DNA of 37,615 bases from a virus. The stretch spans positions 1 to 37,615 of IMG/VR virus record IMGVR_UViG_3300043137_000155; one strand, given 5' to 3'. Under the pieces are notes generated by a model, which had not been told where the DNA came from, made no database searches, and saw only the letters and a program-made list of their open reading frames with translations. Shown piece by piece: positions 1 through 7,700 of this stretch; within the stretch, counting starts at the first letter, position 1; each line of letters starts with the position of its first letter. Made by a program: the position numbers and the translations under genes.

Positions 1-163
1 CAATAGCAGGTTGCGCTCCTACTGTTGCCTGCGTAGCATTCCTCCCATTGCCTGACAAATCCGGCCATACAGACGCATCGCTGCCTGTATCACTGAGCCA
101 CAAAGCTGGGCTAAGTGAGAGAGGATTGAAGCCGAAGCTGTATGGATTGATGATAAAGCTCAT
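1..163 (-). CDS. LamG-like tail/fibre protein, N-terminal fragment (cut by window edge)
   Basis: The reading frame starts at the ATG at 163 and runs off the left edge after 54 codons. Its stretch NPLSLSPALWLSDTGSDASV is nearly the same as residues 26-45 of the complete paralogue at 663-1475, so it is the start of a concanavalin/LamG-like fold. Such folds in phage fibres often bind sugars. The ATG overlaps the TGA of the upstream gene (ATGA). The matching C-terminal part sits at the other end of the window (37510-37615), so the gene probably spans the junction of a circular map. The function is inferred from fold and position. Confidence 0.8.
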   Translation of the reverse strand, partial: MSFIINPYSFGFNPLSLSPALWLSDTGSDASVWPDLSGNGRNATQATVGAQPAI

Positions 164-660
164 AATCTTGTGCCGATGAGCGTTAGTTTCAAACCTGCGG
201 CCACGCCTCCACTTTGTGTTACTTCTATTGTTATCTCCGAATCGTCAGCCAATGACGAGTCACTGATTGCTGTTGTTGTGCTAGTTTTTGATCCAATAGC
301 AAGGGTCAGCAAAGAACTTAAAACAGTAGCACCACTTTCTTTAACATTTACTATGACCGAAGACACCGTTGGCGCAGTTGTCAGACTAGCTCGCACTGAC
401 GTGAGAGTCATCCCATAGGGCATTCGGAAGGTCACTTTTAACCCCGTAGTCAGTGCGGTTGTCTCATCAGAGCAGGCAAGCTGAATGGTCTCTGGTATTG
501 CCAACAGTGTCCTCTGTGCTGCTGCATCAGCAGCTTCAATCAATGCTGCACCTGCTGCGGTAAACGTAAACTTACGGTCAGCACTTGATTGCGTGCCATA
601 GAATAGTCCACCAGTTGCAGCCGTGGCTGCTGTTAGGTTAGCGAGTGTTGAGTCAGGCAT
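160..660 (-). CDS. Putative tail-fibre / receptor-binding beta-sandwich protein
   Basis: This 166-residue protein is rich in T, A, S and V and has almost no charged helix-forming stretches. Residues 1-50 (LTAATAATGGLFYGTQ and what follows) resemble the short linkers of phage fibres. From about residue 58 (IQLACSDETTALTTGLKVTF) to the end it looks like a beta-sandwich module that recurs in phage fibre and bacterial adhesin proteins; I recognise the pattern but cannot name a Pfam family. It overlaps the next gene by ATGA and lies 2 nt from the LamG-like gene upstream. It is probably a minor virion surface component; its ligand is unknown. Confidence 0.7.
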   Translation of the reverse strand: MPDSTLANLTAATAATGGLFYGTQSSADRKFTFTAAGAALIEAADAAAQRTLLAIPETIQLACSDETTALTTGLKVTFRMPYGMTLTSVRASLTTAPTVSSVIVNVKESGATVLSSLLTLAIGSKTSTTTAISDSSLADDSEITIEVTQSGGVAAGLKLTLIGTRL

Positions 661-662
661 AA

Positions 663-1475
663 TTAGTTTAGAATAAGTTTAGAAGAATTGTCAGCGAGCA
701 GCAAGAAGTCGGTATTGTTGGCTAGCTTTAAGTATGAAAATGGCGCAATCCATTTGTTGCGAAGGTAAGTTTCAACCGATTGACGGTCAGTGTCACTTAA
801 GGCAGATGGGAAGACAAGGATTTCAGCCATGTCTCCCTTAAAGTTAAACATTCCCGTGAAAGCACCACCATCGAAAGCTGCACCTACCGTTCTGCGAGAT
901 GAAGTATCATCAGTAAAGAATCCTGTGTCTGCTGTAAATTGCGCTGCGTTCGCTCCGTGTTTTAGCGATACGCCTGCTGCTGTGGACACGATAGAGATGA
1001 TCTCAAAAGACGATCTTAGTGTGTAGCCAGATGATATAATGCTAGTTCTATACGTTCCCCAGTCATTACTGATGGCAGATTGCGGGATCATAAAGCACTT
1101 CAAAGGAGTGTTTATGGCAGCAGCACTAAAGATGGTGCTATTTCCAGTTGTCGTTTGAGTGCTATAGCAAACGGCAAAGATTGTGTTGTCACCAGACACA
1201 GAATAGGTATGCGTTAAATAATCATCTGTGCCGTCAAAGCGTCTCACCTGCCTACCATTAAGAGCACCACTAATGATAGCAGGTTGTGATCCTGATGTCG
1301 CTTGAACCGCATCTCGTCCATTGCCTGAGATGTCAGACCACACCGAAGCGTCACTGCCTGTATCACTCAGCCACATGGCAGGACTTAACGACAGAGGATC
1401 AAAGCCAGCACTTAGCCCGAAAGCGCTATCGAATGCGCCTCTTCTAAAGCTAAAGGCTGAAGTGAAGGCGTTCAT
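663..1475 (-). CDS. LamG/concanavalin-like tail protein
   Basis: This 270-residue protein has an N-terminal F/A/S-rich leader (MNAFTSAFSFRRGAFDSAF). A lectin-like jelly-roll follows, with the marks LSPAMWLSDTGSDASVWSDI, SGNGRDAVQAT, RRFDGTDDYL and a closing GDMAEILVFPSALSDTDRQ helix. This arrangement is typical of LamG/Laminin_G_3 domains on phage fibres and bacterial surface proteins and suggests carbohydrate binding. The last 25 residues are a hydrophobic extension that the paralogue split over the window ends lacks. Its ATG overlaps the upstream stop as TAATG. Enzymatic activity is not evident. Confidence 0.75.
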   Translation of the reverse strand: MNAFTSAFSFRRGAFDSAFGLSAGFDPLSLSPAMWLSDTGSDASVWSDISGNGRDAVQATSGSQPAIISGALNGRQVRRFDGTDDYLTHTYSVSGDNTIFAVCYSTQTTTGNSTIFSAAAINTPLKCFMIPQSAISNDWGTYRTSIISSGYTLRSSFEIISIVSTAAGVSLKHGANAAQFTADTGFFTDDTSSRRTVGAAFDGGAFTGMFNFKGDMAEILVFPSALSDTDRQSVETYLRNKWIAPFSYLKLANNTDFLLLADNSSKLILN

Positions 1476-1735
1476 TAATTGTCGATGACAATGGAGACGC
1501 CAGTTGTGCCAGAAGAAGATTTGATGCGGATTTCGTTGGCGTTAGCAACAACACTAACGCCAACGGAGCCGCCGACAGGAATTGTTATCTCTTTATTTGA
1601 CCCAGAGTCGCCGGCCATCTCAATAAGAAGAGTGCCAGATGTGCCGTTAAGGATCGAAACCCTAGAGGCGGGAATGCTCGCTAATGCGACATAGCTGGAG
1701 GTTGCTGTTACTGAGCGTAATTGGGAAGCGGCCAT
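1475..1735 (-). CDS. Small beta-rich putative virion protein
   Basis: This 86-residue protein consists of short alternating hydrophobic strands (SYVALASIPASRVSILNG, TLLIEMAGDSG, EITIPVGGSVGVSV, EIRIKSSSGTTGVSIVIDN). It has no cysteine, signal peptide or TM helix. It sits between the giant internal virion protein and the fibre-like genes and couples to the next gene through TAATG. Composition and place suggest a small tail or fibre-base protein. No family is recognised. No SD is visible before its ATG; a 52-nt gap separates it from the upstream stop. Confidence 0.6.
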   Translation of the reverse strand: MAASQLRSVTATSSYVALASIPASRVSILNGTSGTLLIEMAGDSGSNKEITIPVGGSVGVSVVANANEIRIKSSSGTTGVSIVIDN

Positions 1736-1787
1736 AGTGCGGTATGTTGGTGTTGATTATCAGATTTGCAACTCATTATTGAGAAAG
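1736..1787 (-). other. 52-nt gap between giant virion protein and fibre genes
   Basis: This is one of few gaps in the late region. On the minus strand it contains a small inverted repeat, CTCA-ATAA-TGAG, and a TGATAATC string that could act as a -10 element, but no convincing -35 lies at the right distance. I see no terminator and no SD. Confidence 0.3.
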
Positions 1788-4700
1788 TCAGTCTTCTTCC
1801 TTTCCGTAGAACAGGGTTGTCGTGTCCTTAAATACTCGGTCAGCAACACCTGGCGCAGCGCCAGCCGGTGAGAATGGAGTGCTAAGAGCGCCACCGGCCT
1901 TCATGATTTCCCATGCTCCACCAAGATAGTCCTCATCTTCCATTTTCTCTGGTAGTTTCTCTATAGATTTCCAGAACTGTTCAGATATATCCACGAGCGG
2001 ATTTGCAGATGATCGCCAATTGCGAGGCTTGTCCTGTTCCTCTCCTGTAATTTTCTCCGCAGCATAAGCGACCGCTGATGCGATAAAGAACTCAGCCGCA
2101 GCGCCAAGAATGAATAAACCTTGTAACGGGCCAACGAGCGCAGCACGAATGAAGTTATCAACCTCCCATTCTTCGTCGTCGTCCTTAAACATTGAGCGGG
2201 TGACAGCATTCGCGACTTGGAACATCAGCCCAGGAATAACCCAGTAAGCCAAGACCTTTCTCACTACTTCCTCGTTAGTGGATCCGCCACGCCTCCATTT
2301 CATGATTGCTTCTCCGACAAGGCTCAGTTTCTGTTGAGGATCAGAAGAGAACATTGACAGAAGATTAAACACGCCGGTTGCATCATTCTGCATTAGTGAT
2401 CGGCCTGACCAGTTATTTGGTTGAGCCGTTCTAGGCACAGCAATCTCCATTTCCCGTGCCGCGTATTTATGAGCGGCTTCATCACCAACATTTGCATTCT
2501 CTGCTTGCGCTAATCGATCACCGTAGACCATTGCAGCAGAGTAGGATGTCAGCACAGCATCGGCATACTGAGTCGGCATTGATCCATAGAGCAATGCGTT
2601 TTCAACAAGTCGCAAAATTATGTTTTTAGATTTCCCACGGTTCGCTAAAATTTCCCTGATCTCAGGAGTTCCTCCAAGCTCAAGTCGGTTTTGAATGATG
2701 TTAGTATCCCACATCCGACTCCAGTGCTGAATGCCTCTGGCAAATGCCGCAGGCCAACGTGTAATTGAGATTTCGCCCAACGAATAGAACACGCTAGAAA
2801 GCGTCTTGATTGATGTGCCAATATTAAAAGCAAGTGCCTTGAGTGCTATGCCAGATTTGACGTTACGCATCATTCTGGAGGAGTGTATAAGCAACGCTCC
2901 TTTACTGACACCTCGCGCCATCTCTAACTGCACCCATGCAGATACTGCCTGCATTGCCTCGTCACCGTGTTCCGACTGGATTGCCGCACGCACTTCTGGG
3001 TTCAGCATAACGGCTTGAGTATCGCGAAGATATTCAGCCATGTTGATCCAGTAATCCATCTGTGCGAAGTGCGATTGATACACTGCCAACGCGCTTTCGA
3101 TTCTCAGCGATGAAGTCCGCCCACGCCGAGTTTTAACGGCACCAGGGTTTGCTGATTGCGAAACGACATTGGAGTTTAGCGGATCAAGACTTGCTTGATT
3201 GCCTTGATGGTTCTTGAGCAACGGAGCGTAGAACTGAATCTGTGGCATCCGAGTATTGAATAACCGCATGAAGACTTCGTTGGCGGCATCGTATTCGTTC
3301 GCGTATTCCGCACCAAACCATGACAGCCAGTTCTTGGCTTTGTCAGACATGAAATCCTCAAGCTCGGCCTGAGTGATATTGTCATATCCATGGACAGTCT
3401 GTTGATCAAGGATGCCTGGTTGGCGCAATGCCATTGCCATGTAGACCGCTTCCATCTGCGACAATGGAATCTCAATGCGAGTGCCCTTAACCTTGATGCG
3501 CTCAATGGTTAGGTTGCGCTTGCGTGATGTTGGCAGGTTAGACCATGCGTCCATCTCGTCCTCCCACATCTGCGCTTCTTCAGCGGAATAACCAAATGTA
3601 GATGGAGACTTGATAATGCGCTCGACTTCCTCAACAGTCTTCGTGTCCTTCTCTCTAACCTCGCCTTCCATTTTGGTGACTCGACTGCGCTCGACTTTGG
3701 TTTCCATTTTTTCCAATTCGATGTCAAGGCTGATCTTTGACTTGGTGCCGTAGAGGCTACGCATGAAATCACGCAGACTCTTCTTTCGTGCCGCCTGTCG
3801 AGTTTCAAACGCATTCACTCCAAGAATCATCCGCTCATCAAATTGATCAGCAGTCTTATTAGATCGGCCAAAGACTGAAGAGAGCACAAATCGATGTGAA
3901 CCATGCTCGCGAAGGAATCCCTTTATCATGCCCTTTGTGGTGCCCTTCCCTTTGTCCTTGCCTCGTTGCACTGTCGCAGCATTAGCATCGCCAGCAAACG
4001 CATCAGCCTTCGCTTGCTCTACCATTTTGGCGACTTCAGCAGCACGAGCCTCATCCAGCACCTTACGAGCATCTCGACCCTGCTTCATGAGATCTTTAAG
4101 ATACTCGTGCGCTACGTCCATTTCTTCTGCTGTAGTCTGCTTGCCATAGAGATCGCCAAAGATCTCAAGCAATTGACTCTTAGCGAATGCATCGGCGGCA
4201 TCCTCTGAAGTCTGCGCTGATATGATTTCCGCCTCATAGCGTGCCGCTTCCTTGACGGTTTCGTCGTCCGACAGATTCGACATCGCGATGATCGTGTTCA
4301 ACTCGTCCTGTACAGTGACAATGAATTTTGACTTTGGAATATCACCGGCCTTGCCTTTAACCGCAGCGGCTTCAAGCATTTTGTCGAGCCGTTCGCCGTA
4401 ACCTTTCTTGAGGTATTTCTCAATAGCCTTCTCAACCTTCGGCATGCGATCTTCGATAAACCTAAGACGCGCTTCGTCGGATGACAGTTTAGCCAATGTT
4501 GAAATGCTGCCGATTGTGCCGCGAATCTCGGTGGGCATAGACGAAACGATAGCGTCATGCATCTGGATCCAGCCGTTGAGCTTGTCCTTCATCAGTGCCG
4601 CTTTTGCCTGTTCTGGAGTCGTCTCTTTCTCAAGCGACTTTTTCACCCAATCAGGAGTCTTGTCGGTAACTTTGCCAAGCTTCTTGATTCGGCTGGCTTC

Positions 4701-7700
4701 CATCTCTGCAAGCTTGCGCTTTGCAGCACCTGGGCGACCGACATCATAGAGCGAATCAGCCGCTATCTTTTGAGCACGTTTAAGTGCCATCATGCCAATC
4801 TTGAGCTTAACTTCAGGTGATCCCTCAAAGATTGGACGCAATGATTGCTCTATTCGTCCTGTAAAGTCTGATCGGGAGATTGAGAAAGATACAGCATTTG
4901 GATTGTTCCAATTGTCTACTGCTTCTTGAACTTCTTCACGAGTTACGCCCCAAGCTTCAAAAGTATAGTCGTTGCTTGTATTATTTAACGCATTCTCAAA
5001 CTCAGTTACAACGGCACTGAGCGACTGATTTCTTCTGGGTAATACTGGAGTAAATCCTCCATCATTCCCTGTAGTACTGGCACTGTCAGAAACTCCTCCC
5101 CGTGTTCCTTTTTGTCCTTTGCCACCCATAGATCTAGACGATGTCCCTGAGTCGGCCCTAGTTGTTTGCATTGATCCACCGTCCACGCTGCTTTCATTCG
5201 CTTGGCTAGTTCTGACGGCTGTTGATTCTGAGTCTGCTGTGATTTCTGCATAAGCGTTAGGGTTATACGTCATGTATACCAGAGGTGGCTCAACAAGTCC
5301 ATCCCAAGATTGAGTTTCCCATACATGCATTAGATCTTGCATTTTACCAGGCTCTTGATGGTATTGAGGATCAAATGCTAATGTTTTTACTGCTTGGAAC
5401 CCACTGCGAGCATACAATGTTGGCAGCAATCCAAGCGGCTTTTTCTTTGATGCAACAGCATAGCAATCAAGTTGAGTGCCGCCTTCAGCAATAGCTTTTG
5501 CCATAATAAGCGGAAGCACTCCTTGTGCTCCGCCAGTATTATTAACCACACCAACAATGCACCAATCTTTAGTAGGATCACCAACATCGCCATCTTCATT
5601 GTTTGGGCGTTTAAGCGCAAACCATGCATCCATTTCTCCAAGGCGGTAAACCTTCATTTTGCCATCAGATATCAATGACTTAACTTTTTCAAGCGTGTAA
5701 GCAGTTAATGTGACTGCTTCATTTGAATTACGAATAGCGCGAGGAAATTCAGCTAATCCGGCAGCTCCAGCACGATCCATTGTAATCCATTTTTGACCAA
5801 GAGCAGCGACTATGGTTTTAGCTGTAGCTGCATTAGTCTTTACCGTTTGAAGATTATTCCATTCGGTTGCCATATTTGGAGTAATAACTTCATGGTCAAT
5901 AGAAGTTCCTCCATCTACTTTAAGGTGAAATGTGTGAGCGCCAACTTTCTTGCCTTTTCCAAAAAGTTCTGCTGACATCTGTGGCATGCCAATCGAATAA
6001 GGAATAGGCGTGCGGAAAAAGACAACAGCCTTACCTGGAACAAAAGTATTATAACTGCCATGAACAGGCACGCCATAAGCCTCATTAGTCATGCCTTTGC
6101 CTTTAGCATCAAGACCTTCACGCAGTTCTTTTACATCAACTTCAATGAGCGATGTGAGTGAACGTGTTGGAGTTGAATGATAGGAATCGTCACGAGTTAC
6201 TCTTTGAATTTGGCCCATCGGTGGAGCGCCCAAATTCTCTGCTGTTGCTGACGATAATTTTTCAGCAATAAATCCTCGCGCAGGAAAAGTCAAAGGTGTA
6301 ACAAATGCCGTCATTTCTTTCCCACTAAATTTTGTGGGAAACTTTAAAACAGGTGTGATTTCCGATATTGTTTGTTTAGCTGCTTTAATCGCATTCTTCG
6401 CTTTCTTTAAATCTAACGAAGTCTTTTTCTTTATTAAAGAGACATCCAAAGGTTGGATATCAAGCACAACATCTACAACTGGATTACCTTTTTTTGGAGC
6501 GACCTTAACGCCAATAAAACTTTTTTTAATATCTAATGTTCGCGCTTTATCGTCTTCGACTAATTTTTCAAGAAGCGCAGTTTTTTCTTCTTTAGATTTA
6601 AGTGCAGCATATTCATTCTGCGCTTTTACAAGAATAAGAATATCTTCTGCGTGTTTAAGCTTTACGGCATTTGATGAAATTAATGACCCTGCGGCATGAA
6701 TAACTAAAGTGGCAAGATCTTGTTCTTGTTTATCTGTAATCCGTCCTTCATCAACATAGCGTGCCACTTCTGATAGTTTTGATCCAACAACATCAGAGTT
6801 AGACACATGCGCGTCTTCTTCCATAAGGTAAGGTGAAACAAGAAACTTTTCTCTTCCATCTTTCCCAATGTAAATTGCGTCAGTGCGAATTGCTCTATTG
6901 AGTTTTTTTAACCAAAACTCTGGTTTTGCTGAAGCCCATCCAACTTTGCCCATGTATCTAGGATTGACTACAAATCCTGGCCCACCATTGGCGGCAATAT
7001 CAAGAGTGAATTGACCGCCGGCAGCAGTGCGATCTGCCTCCATAACCAGAAACTTTTTATTAACAAAGAACGGATCAAGTATTGACGGCATGCCAGCACG
7101 ATCTGCTAAAATATTAGCGGCAACAGTTTGAACGGAAAGTGAGAACGAAACTTGCCCTTCATCAGCACTACCCATAGACATAGACACACCACCTTCATTT
7201 AGTAGCGCCTGATCTCCAATTGTGTCCTCAATAACAGAATACGATCCATTTGCATTGCGCTCGTAGATTCGATGCGGAATGTCATTGATTGCCAAATTGT
7301 TTGGCGGCGTGATGTATTTGTCGCCACTCCATGTGTCGTCTGGAATTAGCTCAATCATGTGCGTATCAGCATAGCGACCAGAACTTTTGCCGCTCATGAA
7401 CACTGCTCCCTCGTAAGCTTGCTTCGTGTTTTGCCGAGCACGAACTAATCCAGACTCACGCAAATCAGCTAAACCTTCTTCGCCAATAAATCGGTATGCG
7501 CGATCCTTTCGATACAAGATATTGTCACGAACTCCAACGCCATCTCGGCTAGCAATGCGCTCCATCATTGAAGTTGGCTGAACTCTAATCGCTTCGTTGT
7601 ATGCGATATCTTCGGGTGAAGCTATAGCCATTGACATTGTTGTAGATGGCAACACGCCAGAGTCCGCAGCAAGGCCAGCAGCAGTGTCAACAACGGCATC

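Noticed and set aside
170-1694. Plus-strand frames opposite the fibre genes
   Set aside because: They are antisense shadows of good minus-strand genes, with odd composition and no SD or gap of their own.
1-1735. Diversity-generating retroelement at the fibre genes
   Set aside because: No reverse transcriptase gene and no adenine-biased template/variable repeat pair is seen.
3176-3814. Basic minus-strand frames inside the giant gene
   Set aside because: They are out-of-frame readings of a Lys/Glu-rich coil in the 2895-residue protein, with no signals of their own.
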